Assembly (NCBI GenBank): GCA_002720485.1
Contig: PBIQ01000005.1
Coordinates: 1 to 32,327, forward strand
DNA: 32,327 bases
DNA from: Acidimicrobiaceae bacterium
Lineage (GTDB): Bacteria > Actinomycetota > Acidimicrobiia > Acidimicrobiales > UBA8592
Direction of reading: 5' to 3'
Part shown: positions 24,602-32,327 of the stretch, piece by piece
Numbering within the stretch: the stretch's first letter is position 1
How the letters are laid out: every line of letters begins with the position of its first letter
Position numbers and translations under genes: made by a program
Notes under the pieces: generated by a model
Told to the model about the DNA's origin: nothing
The model's database searches: none
What the model saw: only the letters and a program-made list of their open reading frames with translations

Positions 24602-25453
24602 CTAATCGGCCACTTGTATCTCGAATCCACGAAGCGGCATATCATCAGATCGCTGAAGCCAGTTATCCTCGGGGTATTTGGCACTCTTTTCTATCAGGTG
24701 GAGCGTAAATGCATGCCGCGAATGAGAAGACGTGTTCGGTCCAGACCAGTGGGGTAGAAGCCCATGGAGAACAACTAAGGTCCCCTTCTTCGCTTCGAGT
24801 GGAACTCTCTTCTCCGTCGAAAAAGGATCAGAGTTAAGAGTAACCATTTCCGTACCTCCTGAGGAGTTCCTTCGGAAACGCTGACGAGGCTGTTCTTTGT
24901 GGAGTCCAGGGAGGCACCACAAACACCCATTGTCGATAGTGGCATCTTCTAAGGCAACCCAGAAGCCCTTTACTGACGGAGGATCTGTCCATAGAAAGGG
25001 ATGGTCGGTGTGCCACACAACTTCTCCACCTATCTGCGGGGGCTTAAAGATATACATCGATTGAAGTAACAAGGGGCTTGTGAAACCCACGTCAGCAGCG
25101 AGTTGTGCAAGTTTTGGTTGCCTCACAAAATTAGAAAATACGGGGTCCAAGTCGTGCAAGGCATGTCCTACCTTGTTTAGTGACAGTTCAAGTGGCTGGG
25201 ATGGATCAATAGCTTCAGAGTCTTCGTAGAAGAACCTGATTTTGTCTCCGGATGTCAGAAAGTAGTCTTCTTGAGTGTGCGTGTTGTCTGTCGTTGAAAA
25301 AACAGTTTCCTTCTCTCCAGGTTGATACTCGTTCAATAGTTGTGTCATGCGCGTTTGAATGGTGTCGCATTCATCTTCCGTAAAGAATTCTGGCAGGACC
25401 AGAACACCTTGATCGTCGAAGTCTTGAATTTGAGTATCGGTGAGCTGAGGCAT
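24602..25453 (-). CDS. PhyH/PHYHD1-like Fe(II)/2-oxoglutarate dioxygenase
   Basis: A 283-residue member of the phytanoyl-CoA dioxygenase family. The facial triad is visible: H148 and D150 in 'VVWHTDHPFLW', H235 in 'LLPHWSGPN', with R246 in 'SSHSRHAFTLH' as the 2-oxoglutarate anchor. 'GFWVALEDATIDNGCLWCLPGLH' is a hallmark close to animal PHYHD1 and its bacterial relatives. The enzyme would hydroxylate a small substrate using O2 and 2-oxoglutarate. It sits three bases after the permease gene and about ten bases before adenosine deaminase, inside a nucleoside transport and salvage operon. A modified nucleoside or nucleotide as substrate is a contextual guess; no substrate can be read from sequence. 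Confidence 0.9.
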   Translation of the reverse strand: MPQLTDTQIQDFDDQGVLVLPEFFTEDECDTIQTRMTQLLNEYQPGEKETVFSTTDNTHTQEDYFLTSGDKIRFFYEDSEAIDPSQPLELSLNKVGHALHDLDPVFSNFVRQPKLAQLAADVGFTSPLLLQSMYIFKPPQIGGEVVWHTDHPFLWTDPPSVKGFWVALEDATIDNGCLWCLPGLHKEQPRQRFRRNSSGGTEMVTLNSDPFSTEKRVPLEAKKGTLVVLHGLLPHWSGPNTSSHSRHAFTLHLIEKSAKYPEDNWLQRSDDMPLRGFEIQVAD

Positions 25454-25456
25454 GAG

Positions 25457-26710
25457 TTATGTCTGTCCGCGTCGATAAATTTGCCCATTGGCTGCTGGCA
25501 TACGAAGACGCTGTGCAAAGAAAATTAAGACAACGATGACAATCACGTAAGGGAGTATCTTGACCCACCAGTCTGGAACCGTGTCAGCTATGAAATACCA
25601 GACAGCTGACAATGTGGCCAAGACAAATGCGATGACAGCATCGGCATGCTTGCTTCTCCGAATAGCCCAGATGGTCACTCCGAAGAGGGCGATTGCGTTA
25701 ACAAGTAACAATGCATGTGAAGCAAAGCCATCGAAATCACCGAATTGGAGGGCATATGGGTATCCAAATAGCAGGGCAGCTGCCAGTATTCCCCCTGGCC
25801 TCCAATTTCCAAATATCAGAGCTGCTAAGCCGATGAATCCTCGGCCAGTAGTTCCGCCTTCTTGGTAAATCGATGACATTTCTATAGTGATAAAGGCTCC
25901 TCCAAAGCCGGCTAGCCCGCCGCTGATCATAACCGCAATGAATTTGTACCTGTATATGTTGACACCTTGAGATTCGCCTGCCCATGGATCTTCACCACTG
26001 ATTCGTACCCGCAGACCAAAACGCGTTCTCCACAGTAACCATGCGGACAGTGGAACTAGAAGTAATGCGATAATTGTCGCCCAAGAAGTTTGAGTGAGTA
26101 CACCTCGAAAGATATTTCCGGTATCGCTCAGTATTGGGATGTCTTTGTCTCCTAACCACTTCAAGAAATTAGGCGTATCATAGCCCCCTGCCAGGAAAGG
26201 CATTGTGAACTTGTCGACGCTTTCAACCCTAGGAGATTGGGTCACGGAACCTCCTTGATATCCCGTGAAAATTTCGGAAGACAAAAAGCGTGCAGCAAAT
26301 GGTCCGAGAATGTTAATCGCTACACCTGAAATAATATGGTCCACGCCAAATCCCACTGTTGCGATGGCGTGAATGAGGCCTCCGATAGCCCCTCCAATGA
26401 TCCCGATTAGTATTCCCGAGTACGGCCCATAGTTAAAAGCACCCCAAGCTCCAAACCAAGTTCCGAGTATCATCATGCCTTCCAAGCCAATATTTATAAT
26501 TCCGGCTCTTTCAGCGAATAGGCCACCAAGTCCAGCTAGGAGTATCGGGATGCTCCACTTAAGCGCTGTTTGTGACGTGGTCATTGCAGTGAGATGACTT
26601 GTTTCGTTTTGCCCGAGTTCTTGGACCAGCGTCAAGACAAGGATTCCTAGGGTTGCGAATGAAGCCCACCTAGCCCACGTGGGAAGCCGCCGGATCTGCT
26701 TTAGTATCAT
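25457..26710 (-). CDS. Nucleoside ABC transporter permease, NupQ/RnsD-like
   Basis: A 417-residue multi-spanning membrane protein of the BPD/LIV-H-type permease group used by BMP-family nucleoside importers. The family signature is 'LFAERAGIINIGLEGMMILGTWFGAW' near residue 65, followed by alternating hydrophobic spans; 'TIEMSSIYQEGGTTGRGFIGLAALIFGNWRPGG' near the centre-right is typical of the NupQ subunit. It is longer than common members because of about 60 N-terminal residues and an extended C-terminal pair of spans ('YVIVIVVLIFFAQRLRMP'). It overlaps the upstream permease gene by four bases (ATGA), and with it forms the membrane channel for the lipoprotein and ATPase encoded further upstream. 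Confidence 0.92.
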   Translation of the reverse strand: MILKQIRRLPTWARWASFATLGILVLTLVQELGQNETSHLTAMTTSQTALKWSIPILLAGLGGLFAERAGIINIGLEGMMILGTWFGAWGAFNYGPYSGILIGIIGGAIGGLIHAIATVGFGVDHIISGVAINILGPFAARFLSSEIFTGYQGGSVTQSPRVESVDKFTMPFLAGGYDTPNFLKWLGDKDIPILSDTGNIFRGVLTQTSWATIIALLLVPLSAWLLWRTRFGLRVRISGEDPWAGESQGVNIYRYKFIAVMISGGLAGFGGAFITIEMSSIYQEGGTTGRGFIGLAALIFGNWRPGGILAAALLFGYPYALQFGDFDGFASHALLLVNAIALFGVTIWAIRRSKHADAVIAFVLATLSAVWYFIADTVPDWWVKILPYVIVIVVLIFFAQRLRMPAANGQIYRRGQT

Positions 26711-27834
26711 TGGGCATCTCCTTCAAGGAGAGCGGAGGCAAGTCGGGCTTCTTCACGTATTCTAAATCGTTGAACCACCTCGTATGCGATGACGGCAGCT
26801 AGAAGGATTATGCCTTGCATAATAAAGACTATTTCACGTGACGCTGAACCGGTGACTTGAAGAACGCCAGAAGCAGTATCTAGGAAAGCGAAAAGAAGCG
26901 CACCGATGGCTATACCTCCTGGATGATTTCTTCCTAGGAGAGCTACAGCGATTCCAGCGAAACCTAATCCACCGACGAAGTTAGGGTTAAATCTCCCAAG
27001 TTTCGCGATCTCGGCCATTCCTACTAATCCAGCAACCACTCCAGAGAGTACCATTGCTCCGAGTACCATTTTCTTGTCAGATACGCCCCCAACACGGGCA
27101 GCGAAAGGATTGATTCCTGTTGCTCTGAGATCAAAGCCAAATCTGGTTCTATTAATCAGAATGTGGTAGAGAATCCCTACAGCTACCGCAACTAAGAACA
27201 CTCCAGTAAGTTCCTTGCCCTTTCCGATTTCGCGCGTGAAAAGCTCAAGCCAGCTATTTATATTAGGAATCAGGCCAGATTCATCAATGGGTTCTGTTCC
27301 AACTCCCAGATTCGTGGCAGTAGCGTCGACGGAGCCCCCAGCCTGCCATTCTCGAACAAGCCATGCTATAAGTCCAGAGATAGCGATCGCATTTAACATG
27401 ATGGTTGATATAACTTCGTTAACTCCTCTGGTTACTTTAAGGACTCCAGCAACTCCGGAGTAAGCTCCACCGACCAACATTGCTACTATCAGGATCAAGC
27501 CGACATGAAGAACCCCGGGCAGCGAAACAGAGGCGCCAACGTATGCTGCAACAATTGCTGCTAGCCGGTATTGGCCTTCGACCCCGATATTAAAGAGGTT
27601 CATTCGGAAACCTATAGCTGCGGCCACTCCAGAGATGTATAGGGGAGTAGCCCTATTGAGAATATCCACTTGGATCTCTAACCTGCTGCCATATTCAAAC
27701 ATATCTCCATATGCGGTAAAGGGATTACTGCCGGCGATAAGGAGAAAAATAGAGGAAGCAATAGTTGCGAAAACAACCGCTGCGAATGGTGCGGCCAAGG
27801 CAAGCATAATTCGGCGAATGGTTTCGTTCTTCAC
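26707..27834 (-). CDS. Nucleoside ABC transporter permease, NupP/RnsC-like
   Basis: A 375-residue permease with about ten hydrophobic spans. 'AAAIGFRMNLFNIGVEGQYRLAAIVAAYVGA' is the subunit signature, 'RGVNEVISTIMLNAIAISGLIAWLV' the cytoplasmic coupling region, and 'FGFDLRATGINPFAARVGGVSDKKM' the typical loop near the middle. The GTG start at 27834 overlaps the ATPase stop by four bases (GTGA) and the gene overlaps the next permease by four, a strictly coupled operon. It would pair with the NupQ-like subunit to import purine or pyrimidine nucleosides. Confidence 0.92.
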   Translation of the reverse strand: MKNETIRRIMLALAAPFAAVVFATIASSIFLLIAGSNPFTAYGDMFEYGSRLEIQVDILNRATPLYISGVAAAIGFRMNLFNIGVEGQYRLAAIVAAYVGASVSLPGVLHVGLILIVAMLVGGAYSGVAGVLKVTRGVNEVISTIMLNAIAISGLIAWLVREWQAGGSVDATATNLGVGTEPIDESGLIPNINSWLELFTREIGKGKELTGVFLVAVAVGILYHILINRTRFGFDLRATGINPFAARVGGVSDKKMVLGAMVLSGVVAGLVGMAEIAKLGRFNPNFVGGLGFAGIAVALLGRNHPGGIAIGALLFAFLDTASGVLQVTGSASREIVFIMQGIILLAAVIAYEVVQRFRIREEARLASALLEGDAQ

Positions 27835-29366
27835 GCAGACCCCTCGTCAGTAGTTGCGCCTGTCATGTATGCGCCGAGGCTCCTTGGGGTTATTTCTGAG
27901 GGGTCAAGTTGTGCAACAATTCGTCCTCGAAACATCACGACTATACGGTCTGATAATCCGATAAGTTCATCGAGATCAGCGGAAATCAATAGAGTAGCTA
28001 GTCCCTGTGATCGGGCTTGGCGTATTTGTTCCCACACTGAGGCTTGTGCCCCAACGTCTATTCCGCGAGTTGGATGAGAAGCTACCAGAACTGAGGGTTC
28101 TGATACCATTTCACGACCGACGATAAGTTTCTGTTGGTTACCGCCTGAGAGGGCATGGGCTGAGACCTCTACGTTTGGTGTCCGCACATCAAATTCGCTC
28201 CTTATGCGCTCGGTTTGTGATCGTGATCCTTCCCTGTCGATGAACCATTGGTTCCATCCGCCGGAGAACGGCTTTACGGTCTGGTGACCCAGCGCAGCAT
28301 TTTCCCAGAGTGGGGCTGTTAGGAGAAGTCCTTCTTCTTGCCTATCTTGCGGGATGTACCCTAAACCGTTTTCCCGCCGTGATCGGACAGAGGTGTTTGA
28401 AATATCGTCACCAGTCATGAATATGCTGCCAGTACTTATTTTTTGAGTTCCTAGGATCGCACCGACGAGTTCGTGTTGACCGTTTCCTTCTACGCCAGCA
28501 ATGCCTAGGATTTCTCCCTGTCGTACTTCTAGAGATACTGCATCGACAATTGGCCGTTCGTCCTCGTCAAGGACGGTGACATTGTCTAGCTGTATTCCTA
28601 TCGCCTCACTGATTTTGGTATCGGTAATCTGTGGCTTAGGAAGTTCTGAACCTACCATTAACTCTGCAAGGTCAGTAGCTGAAACGTCAGATGGTTTGAC
28701 CGTGGCGACAGTTTTTCCCTGTCGAAGTACGGTGATTGTGTCGGCAATTTCTAAAACTTCTTCGAGTTTATGATCAATGAAAATGATGGTTGCGCCGTTT
28801 GCTTTGAGCTCTCTCATATTTCTGAAGAGTTCTTCCACTTCTTGAGGAACGAGGACAGCGGTTGGTTCATCAAAAATGAGAATTTTTGCCCCTCTAAAAA
28901 GTACCTTGATTATTTCAACTCGTTGGCGTTCACCGACTGACAGGCTTTCTACTAAGTCGAATGGGTCAACGGTCAGTCCGTACGCTTTTCCAACTTCTTC
29001 AAGGTGTTCGCTTGCCGAATCAAAATCGATTAAGCCGCCTCTCTGGGTCGGTTCTGCGCCGAGGATAACGTTTTCGAGGACTGTTAGTTGGTTCGCCAGC
29101 ATGAAGTGCTGGTGCACCATTCCTATTCCTGCCTCAATAGCTTCATTTGGTGACTGGAAAGTGCGTCGTTCGCTGAAAAGGTTCATTGTTCCTTCGTCAG
29201 CGGGCTGCATACCATAAAGGATCTTCATGAGCGTTGACTTGCCAGCTCCGTTTTCACCGCATACAGCATGGATTTCACCCTCTTCAACAGTGAGATTTAC
29301 GTTGTCGTTCGCGAGAACTCCTGGGAATCTTTTCGTTATCCCGATGAGTTCTATTGCTGGCGCCAA
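27831..29366 (-). CDS. Nucleoside ABC transporter ATPase, NupO/RnsB-like
   Basis: A 511-residue protein with two fused ABC domains. Domain 1 has Walker A 'GENGAGKSTLMKILYG', signature 'LSVGERQRVEIIKVLF' and Walker B 'ILIFDEPTAVL'. Domain 2 has a degenerate Walker A ('GVEGNGQHELVGAI'), signature 'LSGGNQQKLIVGRE' and a Walker-B-like 'VLVASHPTRGID' lacking the catalytic Glu, the usual asymmetry of sugar/nucleoside ATPases. TTG 29366 is the start: AAGGAG (29377-29372, minus strand) sits five bases before it and the protein then begins 'MAPAIELIGITKRFPGV'. A longer frame to 29408 would run into an inverted repeat and is rejected. It energises the permeases encoded directly downstream. Confidence 0.94.
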   Translation of the reverse strand: MAPAIELIGITKRFPGVLANDNVNLTVEEGEIHAVCGENGAGKSTLMKILYGMQPADEGTMNLFSERRTFQSPNEAIEAGIGMVHQHFMLANQLTVLENVILGAEPTQRGGLIDFDSASEHLEEVGKAYGLTVDPFDLVESLSVGERQRVEIIKVLFRGAKILIFDEPTAVLVPQEVEELFRNMRELKANGATIIFIDHKLEEVLEIADTITVLRQGKTVATVKPSDVSATDLAELMVGSELPKPQITDTKISEAIGIQLDNVTVLDEDERPIVDAVSLEVRQGEILGIAGVEGNGQHELVGAILGTQKISTGSIFMTGDDISNTSVRSRRENGLGYIPQDRQEEGLLLTAPLWENAALGHQTVKPFSGGWNQWFIDREGSRSQTERIRSEFDVRTPNVEVSAHALSGGNQQKLIVGREMVSEPSVLVASHPTRGIDVGAQASVWEQIRQARSQGLATLLISADLDELIGLSDRIVVMFRGRIVAQLDPSEITPRSLGAYMTGATTDEGSA

Positions 29367-29385
29367 GGCTTCTCCTTGTATATGC

Positions 29386-29455
29386 AACGAGTGAGGCTGG
29401 TATCCCACACCCTATCCAGTTTTACAACCGTGGTGAAGGACCAGCCTCACTCGTT
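29386..29455. repeat. 16-bp perfect inverted repeat between BMP lipoprotein and ATPase genes
   Basis: The arms are 29386-29401 (AACGAGTGAGGCTGGT) and 29440-29455 (its exact complement), with a 38-base loop. In the minus-strand transcript the stem lies about 28 bases after the lipoprotein stop and ends about nine bases before the ATPase ribosome-binding site. No U-run follows in that direction. It could stabilise the 3' end of the lipoprotein mRNA or attenuate read-through. On the + strand a run of six T follows, but no + gene reads into it. Confidence 0.75.
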
Positions 29456-29482
29456 ATGAGTTTTTTCTATTTCCTAACTCAA

Positions 29483-30580
29483 TTACTCCATTGAGTCTGG
29501 GACTGAAATATTCCCGGCAACGATGTCAGCTTTGAAAGCTTCTAGTTCGTCGACAATATCATCGACGTATCCGCCTGATGTTGAATATCCGACGCCATCA
29601 TCACTAAGGCCGAATGCTGTTTGGCCTGCTTGGAATGTTCCATTGATGTGACTTTGAATAGCGAGGAAGACCGCATTATCAACCCTCTTGAGCATTGAAG
29701 TAAGGACGTATTCTCTTACAGCTTCATCAACAGTGTTGTACTGATCAGAGTCAACGCCGATACCCCATACCTTTGAGCCTGAGCTCTGGCTTACTTCCAT
29801 TGCTGCTTCAAACAGACCTGCGCCCGATCCACCAGCCGCATGGTAAACAATATCTGCACCGTCAGCGTACATGGCTAGAGCAATTTCTTTGGCACGGTCT
29901 GGAGCGTTAAACCCATCAAAATCTGGGAACTCCGTGATGTATTGGGAAATGATAGTGATATCAGGGTTCACAGCTTTGACACCAGCGATGAATCCAGCTT
30001 CGAACTTCTCAATCAGGCCAAAGCAGCATACACCACCAATAAACCCGACAGTTCCTGTTTCTGTCTTCAAAGCTGCAGCAGCTCCGACGAGGAATGAACC
30101 CTCATGCTCGGCGAAAGTTAGACCCGCTGCGTTTTCAGCAATTGGCCCTCCAGCTTCCCAGTCCATCATTGCGTCATCAATAACGGCAAAGTTTGTATCC
30201 GGATTATTAGCTGCAACTGTCGCTGCGTCTCCAGCGAACAAGAACCCTACCGCTATAACAATCGGGTTGTTGTCAGCTTGTAGTTGCAGAAGCTCTGCAC
30301 GGTTTGACCCATCGTCATTAGGCGATGATTCACTAAATTCAATTCCGAGCACAGATTTCGCACATTCGATTCCTGCTGCTGCGGAGTCATTGAACGACTG
30401 ATCTCCACGTCCACCGATATCAAAAACAAGTCCTGCGGTGACACCGTCTCCGTTGTTTTCTCCATCTGGGCATGCAGCAGCCTGTCCGGCATCTTTATTA
30501 ATTCCACTGCCTCCGCAAGCGGCAAGAAAGAGCCCTAGGATTGCCGCAAGAGTGGCAATCAACTTCAAATTTTTACGCAT
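29483..30580 (-). CDS. BMP-family nucleoside-binding lipoprotein (BmpA/PnrA/TmpC-like)
   Basis: A 365-residue substrate-binding lipoprotein for a nucleoside ABC importer. Residues 1-21 are a lipoprotein signal peptide with lipobox 'LAAC' and lipidated C22, followed by a short 'GGSG' linker. The BMP fold begins with 'GLVFDIGGRGDQSFNDSAAAGIECA', the family's hallmark including the Asp and Asn near the ligand; 'FAEHEGSFLVGAAAALKTETGTVGFIGG' and 'YHAAGGSGAGLFEAAMEVSQ' follow. Homologues bind purine nucleosides such as inosine and guanosine. The ATG follows a strong GGAGGGG (30591-30585, minus strand). It is first in a run that continues with the ATPase and two permeases; a stem-loop after it may raise its share of the mRNA. 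Confidence 0.95.
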   Translation of the reverse strand: MRKNLKLIATLAAILGLFLAACGGSGINKDAGQAAACPDGENNGDGVTAGLVFDIGGRGDQSFNDSAAAGIECAKSVLGIEFSESSPNDDGSNRAELLQLQADNNPIVIAVGFLFAGDAATVAANNPDTNFAVIDDAMMDWEAGGPIAENAAGLTFAEHEGSFLVGAAAALKTETGTVGFIGGVCCFGLIEKFEAGFIAGVKAVNPDITIISQYITEFPDFDGFNAPDRAKEIALAMYADGADIVYHAAGGSGAGLFEAAMEVSQSSGSKVWGIGVDSDQYNTVDEAVREYVLTSMLKRVDNAVFLAIQSHINGTFQAGQTAFGLSDDGVGYSTSGGYVDDIVDELEAFKADIVAGNISVPDSME

Positions 30581-30739
30581 TATTCCCCTCCACTGGTGAA
30601 TATCTGTCGGAAGAATTCCCGACTGGATGAAACACTAGTCGCAACATTTGCTACGCGCTCATTAAATGGACAAATAAAGGGAAAATAAACTATGAAATTT
30701 AACTATTCACAGTGATTTCAGTGTTATTTCGAAAGTTTT
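30581..30739 (-). promoter_or_regulatory. Intergenic region, probable promoter of the BMP transporter operon
   Basis: This 159-base A+T-rich gap separates the right-hand permease gene from the lipoprotein gene, the widest in the window. It carries the lipoprotein's ribosome-binding site and a small inverted repeat, GTCGG (30606-30610) with CCGAC (30619-30623). I see no convincing -35/-10 pair or intrinsic terminator, so promoter placement is inference from spacing. Confidence 0.35.
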
Positions 30740-31672
30740 TCATCTTTCTTCTCTGCGGTACGCCTGACCTAGAGCTGCTGGCGCAGAAGAAGGCCGATTT
30801 CTCGCCCTAATAGAAATAGCAATAAGAACGCCGATAGTAAGGACATACGGGATCATAGAAAGCAGAATTGGAGAAAAATCGACACCAAATGTTTGTAATC
30901 TGGTCTTCAAAGCTAGTAACCCGCCGAAAAGAAGCGCTCCAATGGCGCACCTACCCGGACGCCATGCACCGAAGATAACAAGCGCTACTGCTATCCAGCC
31001 CCGTCCAGCTGTAACTCCTTCAGTCCACTGAGGAGTTAGGCTCAGAGTTAAGTAAGCACCAGATGCTCCGGCTAGAGCACCACCCATAGCGACAGCACCT
31101 AGACGGAGTTGAACCACTGAATGCCCTGAAGCATCAACGGTTGATGCAGATTCACCAGCCCCTCTAAGGGCTAATCCGGTTCGAGTTCTGGTAAGAACAA
31201 AAGATGTTGCAATTCCACATACAACAGCGAAATAAACAATCGGAGATTGAGTGAACAGAATCGGCCCGACCCACGGAATATCCGATAGAAACCCCCAATC
31301 GACAGGAGCGAGAACCGCTCCGGGAGGTCTCCCCACCGCACTCTTTCCGACAAATGCTGCCATCCCGAGGCCGAGAATAGTCAGTGATAGTCCCGAAACT
31401 ACCTGTTCTGCCCCAAGAACAACAGTGAATAGTCCATGGATGAGAGCGAATAATGCACCAACCAGCATGGCTACTATAAGCCCCAGCCACGCATTCTCGG
31501 TTTCGAGAGCCACCATAAATCCCGTCACCGCCCCCATAGCCATCATTCCCTCAACCCCAAGATTCAGAATGCCAGCTTTTTCTGCTATGAGCTCACCAAG
31601 AGCAGCGAGATACAACAAGGCTCCAAAGGAAACGGCGGCCGTTAGTAAACCAATCATTGACGCTTCACTCAC
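30740..31672 (-). CDS. Nucleoside ABC transporter permease, NupQ-like (second set)
   Basis: A 310-residue permease of the same family as the 25457-26710 gene but of ordinary length. The signature 'LGELIAEKAGILNLGVEGMMAMGAVTGF' lies at residues 25-52, and 'TLSLTPQWTEGVTAGRGWIAVALVIFGAWRPG' matches the later family segment. GTG 31672 is the start, overlapping the upstream permease by eight bases. It forms a second NupP/NupQ pair with that partner. No ATPase or binding protein for this pair lies between it and the BMP gene; they may be outside the window to the right, or the pair may share the neighbouring ATPase. Confidence 0.91.
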   Translation of the reverse strand: MSEASMIGLLTAAVSFGALLYLAALGELIAEKAGILNLGVEGMMAMGAVTGFMVALETENAWLGLIVAMLVGALFALIHGLFTVVLGAEQVVSGLSLTILGLGMAAFVGKSAVGRPPGAVLAPVDWGFLSDIPWVGPILFTQSPIVYFAVVCGIATSFVLTRTRTGLALRGAGESASTVDASGHSVVQLRLGAVAMGGALAGASGAYLTLSLTPQWTEGVTAGRGWIAVALVIFGAWRPGRCAIGALLFGGLLALKTRLQTFGVDFSPILLSMIPYVLTIGVLIAISIRARNRPSSAPAALGQAYRREER

Positions 31673-32327
31673 TGAGGCCCTCCTTATCTATCTGCTTTTC
31701 TTTCTGGATACGTTTCAGGCTGTAGCGACTGAAAACGCCTGCGCCGATCGCACCAAAGAGAATTAGAGCTTGCAGGATCGTAGAGACAGATGATGAAACC
31801 CCCATTGTCTGGATACTGAGTCCTCCAACTTGCACTGCCCCAAAGAGTAGGGCAACCGCTGCCACTCCAGATGGCCTCATAAGGGCAAGCGCTGCAACAA
31901 TAATACCGGCAAAGCCATATCCAGCTGATATACCTTCGACTATCCGATCTGCATTGCCGGAAAGTTCTATGCCTCCCGCAAGGCCAGCAATACCTCCGCT
32001 TAACACTAAGACAGTCATAATTTTACGTTTTAATGAAATGCCTGCATACCTTGCTGTCTCTCCCGATGATCCAGCTACGCGAAGCTCATACCCCCATGCT
32101 GTCCTGCTTGCTACAAGGCCGAAAAGAGCAATTACTACGAGAGCAATTATCGCACCCCAATGCGCTCGTTCAAATAAATTAGGTAACCGAGCTTCTCCAG
32201 GTAGCATCGGAGCTAAAGGAAATCCTTTTGAATCTGGATCTTTCCATGGTCCATGGATAAGCCACTGCAGTAATCGGAGCGCTACCTCGTTCAGCATCAA
32301 GGTTGTAATAATTTCATTAACACCTAT
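31665..32327 (-). CDS. Nucleoside ABC transporter permease, NupP-like (second set), partial
   Basis: The 3' part of a permease gene whose 5' end lies beyond the right edge; the frame is open to base 32327. The visible C-terminal portion (about 220 residues) starts within the coupling region, 'GVNEIITTLMLNEVAL', which parallels 'GVNEVISTIMLNAIA' in the 26707-27834 permease, then continues with 'WGYELRVAGSSGETARYAGISLKRK' and three to five membrane spans including 'SAGYGFAGIIVAALALMRPSGVAAVALLFG'. It ends in a charged tail. The gene overlaps the following NupQ-like gene by eight bases (GTGAGTGA), indicating coupled translation. Confidence 0.9.
   Translation of the reverse strand: MGVNEIITTLMLNEVALRLLQWLIHGPWKDPDSKGFPLAPMLPGEARLPNLFERAHWGAIIALVVIALFGLVASRTAWGYELRVAGSSGETARYAGISLKRKIMTVLVLSGGIAGLAGGIELSGNADRIVEGISAGYGFAGIIVAALALMRPSGVAAVALLFGAVQVGGLSIQTMGVSSSVSTILQALILFGAIGAGVFSRYSLKRIQKEKQIDKEGLSE

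Noticed and set aside
28366-28460. Considered whether the second ABC domain was damaged because its Walker A is degenerate
   Set aside because: An asymmetric, weak second nucleotide site is normal for NupO/RbsA-type double ATPases and the frame is intact.

Overview
The window reads as a compact bacterial chromosome segment of roughly half G+C (spot counts only). Signs of an actinobacterium are an F420-type luciferase-like oxidoreductase, a mycothiol-dependent-type DinB/maleylpyruvate isomerase protein, a paired FadE26/FadE27-like acyl-CoA dehydrogenase set, DUF35-linked thiolase-like proteins and a [3Fe-4S]-type ferredoxin. A marine or freshwater Acidimicrobiia-like lineage is my best guess, but it is inference. 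No rRNA, tRNA, CRISPR array, IS element or phage gene was seen, and no gene-free stretch exceeds about 160 bases.

Positions 85-9629 hold mainly + strand genes of acyl/lipid catabolism: an N-acyl-D-amino-acid deacylase-type amidohydrolase, a YbaK-type deacylase, an MFE-2-type SDR, an orphan P-II protein with a GlnR-like operator in front, two adjacent acyl-CoA dehydrogenases, a TIGR03086-type protein, an SMP-30 lactonase (minus), a small unknown protein and an acyl-CoA synthetase. Positions 9630-15549 add an F420-type oxidoreductase and a DUF983 protein (minus), then a Zn alcohol dehydrogenase and a tightly coupled four-gene operon of two DUF35-like OB-fold proteins and two thiolase-like proteins that both lack the usual nucleophilic cysteine. 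Together these resemble parts of the mycobacterial cholesterol side-chain degradation region (Hsd4A, FadE26-27, FadD17, Rv3520c-Ltp4-Ltp3), with no ring-degradation genes in view. A lipoprotein and a ferredoxin/ferredoxin-reductase pair follow (15568-17734); the reductase appears to start at CTG directly after the ferredoxin stop.

From 17768 to the right end the theme is nucleoside uptake and salvage: adenosine-kinase-like PfkB kinase, phosphohexo/pentomutase, uracil phosphoribosyltransferase, a NT5C-like deoxyribonucleotidase (apparent ATT start), pseudouridine-5'-phosphate glycosidase, a HAD phosphatase, adenosine deaminase, a PhyH-type Fe(II)/2-oxoglutarate dioxygenase, and a BmpA/NupOPQ-type nucleoside ABC transporter, preceded on the same strand by a second permease pair that runs off the window.

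Working model: the right half imports nucleosides (BMP lipoprotein, ATPase, permeases), deaminates or phosphorylates them, opens pseudouridine-5'-phosphate to uracil plus ribose-5-phosphate, recaptures uracil as UMP and moves the sugar phosphate into central metabolism. The left half activates and beta-oxidises a branched or steroid-like acyl chain. The most notable signals are the sterol-side-chain-like gene set, the cysteine-less thiolase pair with zinc-ligand-less DUF35 partners, two non-canonical start codons, the GlnR-like operator, a 16-bp perfect inverted repeat between the BMP lipoprotein and ATPase genes, and a dioxygenase embedded in the nucleoside operon.
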